From positions 1 to 15,029 of the forward strand of contig JAFTEK010000173.1 in NCBI GenBank assembly GCA_017453705.1: a DNA stretch of 15,029 nt, in the 5' to 3' direction. The stretch is from Treponema sp. Lineage in GTDB: Bacteria > Spirochaetota > Spirochaetia > Treponematales > Treponemataceae. Positions 1-6,445 of this stretch are shown here, in pieces. Below the pieces are notes generated by a model. That model worked only from the letters and a program-made list of their open reading frames with translations, was not told where the DNA came from and did no database searches. Position 1 is the first letter of the stretch; every line of letters starts with the position of its first letter. A program made the position numbers and the translations under genes.

Positions 1-998
1 CCTACTTCAAGAACGGCGGTGACCGGCTCCTGACCGAGCACACGATCCGGCTCGAAGACATCGGCTCCCTCTTCGTCAAGCACAAGAGCCCCTATACCCA
101 GCAGAAGCCGATTGAGCGCATCGCAAGCCGTGCCTACACGGGCATCGTCATTGACGCGCGGGGCACGCTGCCCGTCCACGGGGAATTCGTGGAAAGCCTC
201 GTGGATCCCTGCCTCTTCCCCAAGATCTATGACGAGAACATGACCCTGGTCTACGAGCGGAACATGGTAGACCCCAAGATTGCCGCAAAGCAGGGCATCA
301 ACTCCTATACAACCGACATCAACGGAAAGGAATTCACCAAGCGGGTCGGGGACGACCCCCTCTGGATTACGGCGGAACAGGTTTTCGGCGTCTACCGCTG
401 CGACCCCGTCATCTCACGGGATGATTACCTGCGCATTGCAACGGTTCCGGAAAACCTGAAGCTGCTCAAGGAAGGAAAAATCGTCATCCTGCTCGGCAAG
501 GACCAGATTTCCCACCGGGTCAGTGCACCCGACAAAAATACTTCCTATTATATTGAACTGCAGAAGCTGCGCTACGTCTTTGAAGACAAGGTTCCCAACA
601 CCGTCATCAAGGACGGCCCCGGCGGCATCCAGATTACCGTGCAGGACCTGAACTTCGTTGCGGATTCCGCAGAACTGCTGCCCGACGACAAGGAGCGGGT
701 CGGCCTCATTGCGGCGCAGATAAAGGACGTCGTCATGAAGGGAAACTATACGATAAAGGTCGAAGGCCACACGGCGGACGTGAACAAGCCCGCCGGTCAG
801 CTGCAGCTCAGCATTGACCGCGCCAGCAGCATCGTGGACATACTGACCTCGATCGGAATCGACCGGAGCCTCATCACGTCTCGGGGCTTCGGCGGAACCA
901 GGCCGATTGCCGACAACGCCACGCCGGAAGGCCGGGCCGCAAACCGCCGCGCTGAAATTACGATCATGCCGACGGATTCCTACACGCAGAAGAGGTAG
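1..998 (+). CDS. OmpA-family protein, Tp0624-like (5' partial)
   Basis: The reading frame is open from the window edge (first full codon at nt 3) to TAG at 996-998, showing 331 residues; the start lies upstream. The GTG at 189 is internal, because homologous-looking sequence continues before it. Near nt 135-240 there is a 'TGIVIDARG...PKIYDE' stretch typical of FlgT/LPP20-like domains. A C-terminal OmpA-like domain covers about nt 630-980, with 'LNFVADSAEL', 'VEGHTA', 'LSIDRAS' and 'NRRAEITI'. OmpA domains normally bind diaminopimelate of peptidoglycan through an Asp just after GHT and an Arg in LSxxRA. Here the Arg is present (819-821) but the Asp position is Ala (774-776). The order LPP20/FlgT-like then OmpA resembles T. 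pallidum Tp0624. I infer a periplasmic envelope protein; peptidoglycan binding is doubtful. The signal peptide is not in view. Confidence 0.9.
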   Translation, partial: YFKNGGDRLLTEHTIRLEDIGSLFVKHKSPYTQQKPIERIASRAYTGIVIDARGTLPVHGEFVESLVDPCLFPKIYDENMTLVYERNMVDPKIAAKQGINSYTTDINGKEFTKRVGDDPLWITAEQVFGVYRCDPVISRDDYLRIATVPENLKLLKEGKIVILLGKDQISHRVSAPDKNTSYYIELQKLRYVFEDKVPNTVIKDGPGGIQITVQDLNFVADSAELLPDDKERVGLIAAQIKDVVMKGNYTIKVEGHTADVNKPAGQLQLSIDRASSIVDILTSIGIDRSLITSRGFGGTRPIADNATPEGRAANRRAEITIMPTDSYTQKR

Positions 999-1001
999 TA
1001 T

Positions 1002-1154
1002 ATGGGCTGCGGAAGGGCAATTCTGTGCATTATATTTCCCCCGCTTGCGGTGCTGGACAGGGGCTGCGGGGCAGTCCTGCTGACCCTGGTACTCACCTGC
1101 ATCGGCTGGATTCCCGGCGTCATCGCCGCCATCTGCTTTAACAATAAGAAATAA
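1002..1154 (+). CDS. yqaE: Pmp3/YqaE-family small membrane protein
   Basis: This 50-residue ORF starts at ATG 1002 and ends at TAA 1152-1154. It carries the family hallmarks: 'FPPLAV' at residues 12-17 and 'IGWIPGVIAAI' at residues 34-44, in two hydrophobic segments (about 5-19 and 23-45) with a short Asp-Arg-Gly-Cys turn between them, ending in Asn-Asn-Lys-Lys. The Pmp3/UPF0057 family consists of small inner-membrane proteolipids linked in yeast, plants and bacteria to membrane potential and stress; the bacterial role is poorly defined. The start is only 3 nt after the OmpA-family stop. The Shine-Dalgarno AGAGG (991-995) lies inside the end of that gene, so the two are probably translationally coupled. 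Five cysteines in 50 residues (3, 9, 22, 33, 45) is unusual for the family as I know it. Confidence 0.9.
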   Translation: MGCGRAILCIIFPPLAVLDRGCGAVLLTLVLTCIGWIPGVIAAICFNNKK

Positions 1155-1183
1155 GACACACTCCTCTGCAGGAGAAAAATTGC

Positions 1184-1212
1184 TTGCCATTCTGTTTTTT
1201 TCCCTTTATAAT
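1184..1212 (+). promoter_or_regulatory. Sigma70-type promoter for the switch-kinase/heptose block
   Basis: A -35 box TTGCCA (1184-1189) is followed by a 17-nt spacer and a perfect -10 box TATAAT (1207-1212). Transcription would start near 1219, giving a leader of about 70 nt before ATG 1288. The spacer contains seven consecutive T (1195-1201). The promoter lies in the only sizeable intergenic gap of the left part (1155-1287), and no other promoter is evident before the next two genes. Confidence 0.75.
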
Positions 1213-1272
1213 AGATAGGCTTAGGCAGGTTTGTTTTTAAAGCAGCCGTTTTTGAAGCAAGCCCGTATATAC

Positions 1273-1278
1273 GAGGAG
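1273..1278 (+). promoter_or_regulatory. Ribosome binding site that fixes the start at 1288
   Basis: GAGGAG lies 9 nt before ATG 1288. An in-frame TTG at 1231 would extend the protein by 19 residues, but it has no comparable Shine-Dalgarno and the added residues do not resemble a domain start. From ATG 1288 the protein begins MKKIVAVT, a typical first strand of a receiver-like fold. Confidence 0.8.
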
Positions 1279-1287
1279 TTTTTGGAA

Positions 1288-2655
1288 ATGAAAAAAATCG
1301 TCGCCGTCACAAAAAATCCTGTTGTCGAGCAGTCCATCATGGAAGGCGTGAGGGACCTGCCGGACTTTTCCGCCGATATATTCAACGACTGTGAAAGCGC
1401 CATCGCATACATCAATTACGAGCTTCCCGAAATAAAGGTTCTGGATTTCGCCGATGAAAAGCTGGACTGCCAGTCCGTGCTGGACGCAGTCTGCGAGGAC
1501 AGCTGGCTGCACTCGGGAGGCATTATCGTCATCTGCAAGAGCAGGAGCAAGGCCCGGGAACTGGAAGAAAAGAAAGACGTGAACATCCTTGCCACGGTTA
1601 CTTCAAACGAGTTCCGCGACCACTTCCAGCGCCTGCTCAAGATCCTTGCTTCCAACGACCAGTTCCTCTATACCCGCGGACTTAAAGAGATAATCGGTGG
1701 CGAGGAAAAGGGTAGTTTTGTCTCGGGCAACGACCCGATGAACCTGCACTTCTATTCCAACATGCTCGTCAGCTACCTGTACAACACGGACCGCATTTCC
1801 CGCGACAGCTGTTCCGGGCTCAAGCTGGCCCTCTCCGAGTTCCTGAACAATGCGGTTGAACACGGTAACCTTGAGATAAGCTACAGTGAAAAGACCAAGT
1901 GGCTCATGGAAGGCAACGACATCATGGACCTGATTTCCGAGCGCAGCCAGATGGACCAGTACAAGGACCGGAAAGTCCGCATCTTCTATGAAATACGCAA
2001 GGGCGCCTCTGCCTTCCGCATTGAAGACGACGGAGACGGCTTTGACTGGAAGAAAATGCTTGCCCGCAAGGCAGAAGACGACGAACTGCACGGACGCGGC
2101 ATCAAGATGAGCCAGGGCGTCGTTCAGAAGGTCGAGTACAACGAGAAGGGCAACATCGTTACCTTCGCCATCAAGAACAGCATGGATTCGGTCAACGCAA
2201 TCCCCGGCTTCATCCAGAATCTGGACACGATTCACTACAAGGACAAGGAAATTGTCTGCCGCCAGAATGACCTGAGCAACGACCTGTATTTTATCGTGTC
2301 AGGGCGTTATGCCGTTTACATGAATGGCAGGCTTTCCGCAATACTGACCCCTTCTGATATGTTCATCGGAGAAATGGCATTCCTCTTGGATGACAGGCGG
2401 ACGGCGACAGTCATCGCGACAGGCAATATGTGCCGCCTTATCAAGGTTCCAAAGGCCGTATTCCTCCTGCTTATCCGCCGTAACCCCCACTATGGCATCT
2501 TCTTGAGCAAGGTACTGGCTCAGAGGCTGGAAGAGCAGAACAAGATTTCATGGGCGCTCAAGAGCCAGCTGGAGCAGCTGGAAAAGTCAGGGTTACCCCC
2601 GCTTGAGCTAGATGAAGATGGAAATGCTGGCTCTCTTATGGGGCAGCCTGTATGA
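1288..2655 (+). CDS. Receiver-like / RsbW-type ATPase / cyclic-nucleotide-binding switch protein
   Basis: This is a 455-residue cytosolic protein with no membrane segment. Residues 1-125 resemble a receiver fold but lack the acidic pair after strand 1, so phosphorylation is doubtful. Residues 150-300 form a GHKL ATPase of the RsbW/anti-sigma type: N-box 'SEFLNNAVEHGN' (183-194), G1 box 'DDGDGFDW' (247-254), G2 box 'GRGIKMSQGV' (269-278). A helical insertion lies between N-box and G1. Residues 315-420 form a cyclic-nucleotide-binding domain, with a cassette around 360-375 containing 'GEMAFL' and 'RRTATV' that keeps the Glu and Arg used for ligand binding in the family. RsbW-type kinases phosphorylate anti-sigma antagonists or sequester sigma factors; the partner here is unknown. 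Its stop overlaps the gmhA start (ATGA), linking it to heptose synthesis. A nucleotide-controlled switch kinase is the best guess, inferred from domains only. Confidence 0.88.
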   Translation: MKKIVAVTKNPVVEQSIMEGVRDLPDFSADIFNDCESAIAYINYELPEIKVLDFADEKLDCQSVLDAVCEDSWLHSGGIIVICKSRSKARELEEKKDVNILATVTSNEFRDHFQRLLKILASNDQFLYTRGLKEIIGGEEKGSFVSGNDPMNLHFYSNMLVSYLYNTDRISRDSCSGLKLALSEFLNNAVEHGNLEISYSEKTKWLMEGNDIMDLISERSQMDQYKDRKVRIFYEIRKGASAFRIEDDGDGFDWKKMLARKAEDDELHGRGIKMSQGVVQKVEYNEKGNIVTFAIKNSMDSVNAIPGFIQNLDTIHYKDKEIVCRQNDLSNDLYFIVSGRYAVYMNGRLSAILTPSDMFIGEMAFLLDDRRTATVIATGNMCRLIKVPKAVFLLLIRRNPHYGIFLSKVLAQRLEEQNKISWALKSQLEQLEKSGLPPLELDEDGNAGSLMGQPV

Positions 2656-3287
2656 CCGACCATATACAAGAGCTTATATCCCGCTATCCAGCCCTTTCGG
2701 TCTGTGAGAAAGGCTTACGTGACTCTTATTCCCTGTTGGAAAACTCTTTTTCTGCCGCTGGCAAACTGCTTGTCGCTGGAAACGGTGGCAGTGCATCGGA
2801 CAGCGATCATATAGTCGGGGAGCTGATGAAAGCCTTTGTAAAAAAGAGGCGGCCTGACAGGGCTTTCTTGGACAAGCTGGCCAAAGGTGATGGAGATTGC
2901 GCCGGCTATCTTGCGGATAAACTTGAGTGCGGACTTCCTGCTATAAGCCTCTGTGCTCATACGGCCTTGCTTACAGCCAGCTTGAACGATGTTGATGGAA
3001 ACGTTGTCTTTGCCCAGCAAATTCTGGCTCTTGGAAAAAGCGGCGATGTTTTTCTAGGTATTTCCACCAGTGGCAATTCCAAGGATATCGTGTATGCTAT
3101 GGCTGTGGCAAAAGCCAAGGATATGCCTACGATAGCCCTTACCGGACGGGACGGGGGGCGCATTGCAAAAATGGCGGATGCCGCGATAATCGTACCTGAG
3201 ACTGAGACATTCAAGATACAGGAGCTGCACCTGCCTGTTTACCATGCCCTGTGCCTGGCACTGGAGGAGCATTTCTTTCCGGAATGA
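2652..3287 (+). CDS. gmhA: Sedoheptulose-7-phosphate isomerase (SIS domain)
   Basis: This 211-residue SIS-fold enzyme is expected to convert sedoheptulose 7-phosphate to D-glycero-D-manno-heptose 7-phosphate in the cytosol. The phosphate loop 'GNGGSASDSDH' spans residues 43-53, 'STSGNS' 138-143 and 'LTGRDGG' 163-169. Metal ligands known from E. coli GmhA have counterparts with the same spacing: His53 and Glu57, and Gln190 and His198. It is slightly longer than the usual 190-200 residues because of an insertion at about 62-93, after the first metal-ligand helix; such a variant is common outside proteobacteria. The ATG lies within the upstream stop (ATGA, 2652-2655) with only a weak GGGG upstream, so translation is probably coupled. 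It overlaps the next gene in the same way. Another ketose- or aldose-phosphate isomerase is possible, but the downstream GmhB/HddC partner supports GmhA. Confidence 0.9.
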   Translation: MTDHIQELISRYPALSVCEKGLRDSYSLLENSFSAAGKLLVAGNGGSASDSDHIVGELMKAFVKKRRPDRAFLDKLAKGDGDCAGYLADKLECGLPAISLCAHTALLTASLNDVDGNVVFAQQILALGKSGDVFLGISTSGNSKDIVYAMAVAKAKDMPTIALTGRDGGRIAKMADAAIIVPETETFKIQELHLPVYHALCLALEEHFFPE

Positions 3288-4594
3288 AAGCTGTCATTAT
3301 GGCGGGCGGAAAGGGGACGCGGATAGCCAGCGTGGTTGCCGACCTACCCAAGCCCATGATACGAATATGCGGCAAGCCCATCCTGCAATGGGAAATCGAG
3401 TGTCTGGCACGGAATTCAATCACTGATATAACGCTTGTAATAGGTCACTTGGGGCATTTTATCCGAGAATATTTCGGTGACGGGTCAGCCTTTGGTGTTA
3501 AGATAAGTTACTACGAAGAAAGCGAGCCGTTGGGAACAGCCGGTGCCCTGTACAAGGTTCCGGCTCTGGACAAAGACTTTATCCTTCTTAATGGTGACAC
3601 GATATTCGACATAGACTTTGCCCGCTTTATCGACTTTCACAAAAAACAGAAGGCGGAATCCAACGCACTTGCGACCCTGCTCACTCATCCCAACAGCCAC
3701 CCCTATGACTCATCCTTGATAGAGACTGAGATGCTGCCTCCTGAGCAAGAAGGAGGAATGCCCCATGACAGCCACAGGCTTGTCCGATGGCTGAACAAGG
3801 ATGAGGAGCGTGTCTTTTATCACAACCGGGTCAATGCCGGGATACTGATACTCTCAGCCGAGCTTCTCTCCCTTGCCGAGTCCGCTCTTCCTGATGAAAG
3901 GCGCGGGGGTAAGCTGGATTTGGATCGTGATATCCTAAAACCTCTGGTAAAGACCGGGAGACTTTTCGCTTATGATTCCACTGAGTATGTCAAGGACATG
4001 GGCACCCCGGATCGATACCGACAGGTGGAAGCGGACATAGGGGGGGGGCTTGTGCAAGCCAGGAACCTTTCACAGCCGCAGAAGGCTTTCTTTCTGGACA
4101 GGGACGGCACGATAAACAGGAGCGTGGGCTTTCTTACCAACATAGATGACATGGAGCTGCTGCCCGGTGCGGCTGAGGCGGTTCGCAAGATAAACGAATC
4201 CGGCAACCTTGCCATAGTGGTGACAAATCAGCCCCAGATTGCGAGGGGCGAGCTTGATTTTGCACAGCTGCAGGAAATCCACAATAAGATGGAAAGCCTG
4301 CTGGGACGTGAGGGGGCATATCTGGATGCAATCTATTTTTGTCCCCACCACCCGGACTCAGGCTTTCCCGGTGAAAGGCAGGCTTACAAGAGGCCGTGCA
4401 GCTGCCGCAAGCCGGAGCCGGGGTTGCTTGTTCAGGCGGCGAATGACTTCAACATCGACCTTTCCGCCTCCTTCATGATAGGCGACAGCTGGCGTGATCT
4501 GGAGGCTGGCAAACGGGCGGGCTGTGCCAAAAACATTCGGTTGGAACAAGGCGAGAGCCTTTTGGATGCGGTAAACAAACTATTGGGAACCTAG
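3284..4594 (+). CDS. hddC-gmhB: Fused sugar-1-P nucleotidyltransferase / heptose-1,7-bisphosphate 7-phosphatase
   Basis: This 436-residue bifunctional enzyme has two domains. Residues 1-245 form a nucleotidyltransferase: 'AGGKGTR' 7-13, 'LPKPM' 21-25, 'GTAGALY' 84-90, metal Asp105 in 'NGDTIFDID', and 'KDMGTPDRY' 237-245. Residues 265-436 form a HAD phosphatase of the GmhB type: Asp272 and Asp274 in 'FLDRDGT', Thr314 in 'VVTNQ', a zinc loop with Cys353, His355 and the Cys372/Cys374 pair, Lys376, and 'GDSWRD' 400-405. The phosphatase would remove the 7-phosphate from heptose bisphosphate and the first domain would then activate heptose 1-phosphate, probably with GTP as HddC does; nucleotide choice is inferred. 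The start is ATG 3284, overlapping the gmhA stop (ATGA); an in-frame ATG at 3251 lies inside gmhA and precedes the canonical MKAVIMAGG start. Nine G (4040-4048) encode Gly253-255 in the linker. Confidence 0.92.
   Translation: MKAVIMAGGKGTRIASVVADLPKPMIRICGKPILQWEIECLARNSITDITLVIGHLGHFIREYFGDGSAFGVKISYYEESEPLGTAGALYKVPALDKDFILLNGDTIFDIDFARFIDFHKKQKAESNALATLLTHPNSHPYDSSLIETEMLPPEQEGGMPHDSHRLVRWLNKDEERVFYHNRVNAGILILSAELLSLAESALPDERRGGKLDLDRDILKPLVKTGRLFAYDSTEYVKDMGTPDRYRQVEADIGGGLVQARNLSQPQKAFFLDRDGTINRSVGFLTNIDDMELLPGAAEAVRKINESGNLAIVVTNQPQIARGELDFAQLQEIHNKMESLLGREGAYLDAIYFCPHHPDSGFPGERQAYKRPCSCRKPEPGLLVQAANDFNIDLSASFMIGDSWRDLEAGKRAGCAKNIRLEQGESLLDAVNKLLGT
4040..4048 (+). repeat. Poly-G tract (G9) in the interdomain linker
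   Basis: Nine consecutive G encode three Gly residues between the nucleotidyltransferase and phosphatase domains. Gain of one G would lead to TGA at 4147-4149, and loss of one G to TAA at 4113-4115. Either change would leave the nucleotidyltransferase domain with a short foreign tail and remove the phosphatase. Such tracts are known slippage sites, including in Treponema. Confidence 0.7.
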
Positions 4595-4595
4595 A

Positions 4596-4616
4596 AAAAC
4601 GCCTGGGGCGAGTTTT
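4596..4616 (+). terminator. Weak candidate terminator after hddC-gmhB
   Basis: A 4-bp GC stem (CGCC 4600-4603 with GGCG 4607-4610, loop TGG) is followed after two bases by TTTT (4613-4616), which could also pair with the preceding AAAA (4596-4599). The stem is short and the T-run only four, so partial read-through into pyrK-pyrD is likely even if it works. No convincing promoter is seen in the 54-nt gap 4595-4648, which argues that pyrK-pyrD may be co-transcribed with the genes before it. Confidence 0.2.
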
Positions 4617-4648
4617 AGAGATTCCGGTTGTAAACAAAAGGGGGAAAT

Positions 4649-6445
4649 ATGGACTTAGCTGAAATAGACGAATCAGGACACGGACTGCAATACTTTTGCA
4701 AGTGCATTGTTAACAAATCCAATTTAGTCAAGGGTCAGTCGGATGTCTACCTGCTGGAGACCGATGCTATATTGCCCCGGCCGGAGCAGCTGGCTCCCAG
4801 ACCCGGCCAGTTCTACCTATTAAAAAGGACTGTAAGCTCCGTTGAATACGGCCGCCCCATAAGCGTATACCACAGTGAGGAGCGTGTGGACTTGGAGACA
4901 GGCCTCAAGCTTGTTAAGCTCCAGTTTCTCATCCTAAAAAAGGGGAAGGGTACAAAGGAGCTTGCAAGCCTGCTTCCCGGTGATGAAATCCAGATTATAG
5001 GCCCCTTGGGCAATGGCTTTACGAGGGAAGACCATGCTCCTGTTTGTATAGTCGGCGGGGGAATAGGAGTCGCACCGGTGGCTTTCTTTGCGGAATCCCT
5101 GCCGGAAAAGTCATACGACTTCTTTGCATCTTTTAGGGGAACCAGCTATGGTCTGGAAAATGTAAAAGCTAAAAACCTTATTGTTACGAGCGAGGATGGC
5201 AGTGAAGGCATACGGGGAATTTTAAGTGCGGCTCTCACTGCGGATGTAATCAAGGAGAAGGGCTACAAGGCCATATATGCCTGCGGGCCTATCCCCATGC
5301 TTGCTTATTTGAAAGATATCGCCAAACAAGCCGGAGTCCGCTGTTATGTCAGCATGGAAGCCCACATGCTGTGCGGGGTCGGTGCATGCCTGGGCTGCAC
5401 CATCCCTACGACTGACGGCAACGCACGGGTCTGCAAGGACGGGCCTGTTTTTGACGCAGAGAAGATGGTCTTTGCCCCTCCTGTCCCAAAAAGAAAGCCG
5501 CTCCCTGTTGACTATATACCTGATACAAGTGTCAGGATTGCTGGTGTAAAATTCAGCAACCCGATTATAGCCGCGTCGGGTACATTTGGTTTTGGGCAGA
5601 ACTATAGGGGACTTGAGGATGTGGACTTGCTTGGCGGTATAGTGGGCAAGGGAGTTACGCTTGAACCCCGACTGGGCAACAGCGGGCAGAGGATAATCGA
5701 AGTCGCTTCGGGAAACATCAACTCCATAGGTTTGCAGAATCCGGGAGTCAGGGCTTTTATACAGGAGGAGCTTCCTGAGATGCTCAAGCTAAAGCCTGTT
5801 GCAATAGCGAATCTGGCGGGAAGCGACTTGGAGTCATACGTAGAGGGAGCCGCCCTGCTCGATGCAACGGACATCCCGATGATAGAGCTCAACATAAGCT
5901 GCCCTAACGTTAAAGCTGGCGGACAAGCCTGGGGGCTGGATCCGGAAAAGGCGGCCAGCTGTGTCGCCGCTGTAAGGAAGGCTTGCAAAAAGCCACTGAT
6001 GGTCAAGCTTTCGCCAAATGCCCCTGATATTGTTGAGGTTGCCATAGCCTGTGTGGATGCGGGCGCGGACGCTCTTAGCCTTATAAACACGATAAGTGCA
6101 GTCAGCATAGACATAGAAAGAGCCAGGCCTGTCTTTGACAACGTGAGGGCTGGCTTGTGCGGCCCTGCGATAAAGCCTATCGCACTCAGGATGGTGTACG
6201 ATGTAGCCTCCGCGCTCAAAAAGCTTCCTTCGCTTAAGCAGGTTCCCATCGTCGGCATGGGGGGCATTTCTTGCTGGCAGGATGCTGTTGAGTTCATTAT
6301 GGCGGGAGCCAGTGCGGTGCAGGTGGGCAGTGCCAAATTCTCCAATCCACATGTTATGGAAGAGATAATCACAGGGCTGGTTTACTTTATGAAGAGCCGG
6401 GGGTATAGGACTGTGGACGAGATGGTAGGCCTCGCCCTGCTTTAA
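4649..6445 (+). CDS. pyrK-pyrD: Fused dihydroorotate dehydrogenase 1B (PyrK-PyrD)
   Basis: One 598-residue chain carries both subunits of NAD-dependent dihydroorotate dehydrogenase, which oxidises dihydroorotate to orotate in pyrimidine synthesis. Residues 1-275 are PyrK: FAD motif 'RPIS' 69-72, 'GPLGNGF' 118-124, nucleotide loop 'GGGIGVAP' 136-143, and a [2Fe-2S] site with Cys242, Cys247, Cys250 and Cys262. Residues 295-598 are PyrD: 'NPIIAASGTFGFG' 304-316, 'GKGVTLEPR' 333-341, catalytic Cys418 in 'LNISCPN' (Cys is the class 1 base), 'VKLSPN' 452-457, and FMN phosphate loops 'GMGGI' 536-540 and 'VQVGSA' 557-562. Bacillus-type enzymes use two separate proteins; the fused form should bring FAD, Fe-S and FMN together in one chain. 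AGGGGG (4639-4644) serves as ribosome binding site. No attenuator or PyrR-type leader is visible. The stop overlaps the convergent gene by 4 nt. Confidence 0.96.
   Translation: MDLAEIDESGHGLQYFCKCIVNKSNLVKGQSDVYLLETDAILPRPEQLAPRPGQFYLLKRTVSSVEYGRPISVYHSEERVDLETGLKLVKLQFLILKKGKGTKELASLLPGDEIQIIGPLGNGFTREDHAPVCIVGGGIGVAPVAFFAESLPEKSYDFFASFRGTSYGLENVKAKNLIVTSEDGSEGIRGILSAALTADVIKEKGYKAIYACGPIPMLAYLKDIAKQAGVRCYVSMEAHMLCGVGACLGCTIPTTDGNARVCKDGPVFDAEKMVFAPPVPKRKPLPVDYIPDTSVRIAGVKFSNPIIAASGTFGFGQNYRGLEDVDLLGGIVGKGVTLEPRLGNSGQRIIEVASGNINSIGLQNPGVRAFIQEELPEMLKLKPVAIANLAGSDLESYVEGAALLDATDIPMIELNISCPNVKAGGQAWGLDPEKAASCVAAVRKACKKPLMVKLSPNAPDIVEVAIACVDAGADALSLINTISAVSIDIERARPVFDNVRAGLCGPAIKPIALRMVYDVASALKKLPSLKQVPIVGMGGISCWQDAVEFIMAGASAVQVGSAKFSNPHVMEEIITGLVYFMKSRGYRTVDEMVGLALL

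Noticed and set aside
1161..1174. Possible terminator hairpin after the Pmp3-like gene (CTCCT, loop, AGGAG)
   Set aside because: The stem is only 5 bp and is followed by A-rich sequence, not a T-run, on the + strand; the - strand has no gene ending here.
414..1190. Long open frame on the minus strand opposite the OmpA-family gene
   Set aside because: It lies antisense to a clear OmpA domain and the Pmp3-like gene, has low-complexity composition typical of a shadow frame in GC-rich coding DNA, and has no recognisable domain.
1231..1287. Upstream TTG start for the switch-kinase-like protein
   Set aside because: ATG 1288 has a good GAGGAG at 9 nt and begins a normal first strand, while the extension lacks both.
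3153..3158. Six-G run inside gmhA
   Set aside because: It encodes the conserved Asp-Gly-Gly of the SIS domain and is too short to be a convincing slippage site.
3251..3283. Upstream ATG start for the fused heptose enzyme
   Set aside because: It would overlap gmhA by 37 nt and adds residues before the canonical MKAVIMAGG nucleotidyltransferase start; the ATGA overlap at 3284 is more typical.
4595..4648. Promoter or pyrimidine attenuator before pyrK-pyrD
   Set aside because: No -35/-10 pair with reasonable spacing and no leader hairpin set could be found in this 54-nt gap.
5602..6372. Minus-strand open frame of about 256 codons opposite PyrD
   Set aside because: It is rich in Ser, Ala, Thr and Ile as expected from the reverse frame of the conserved PyrD barrel; no domain and no ribosome binding site.
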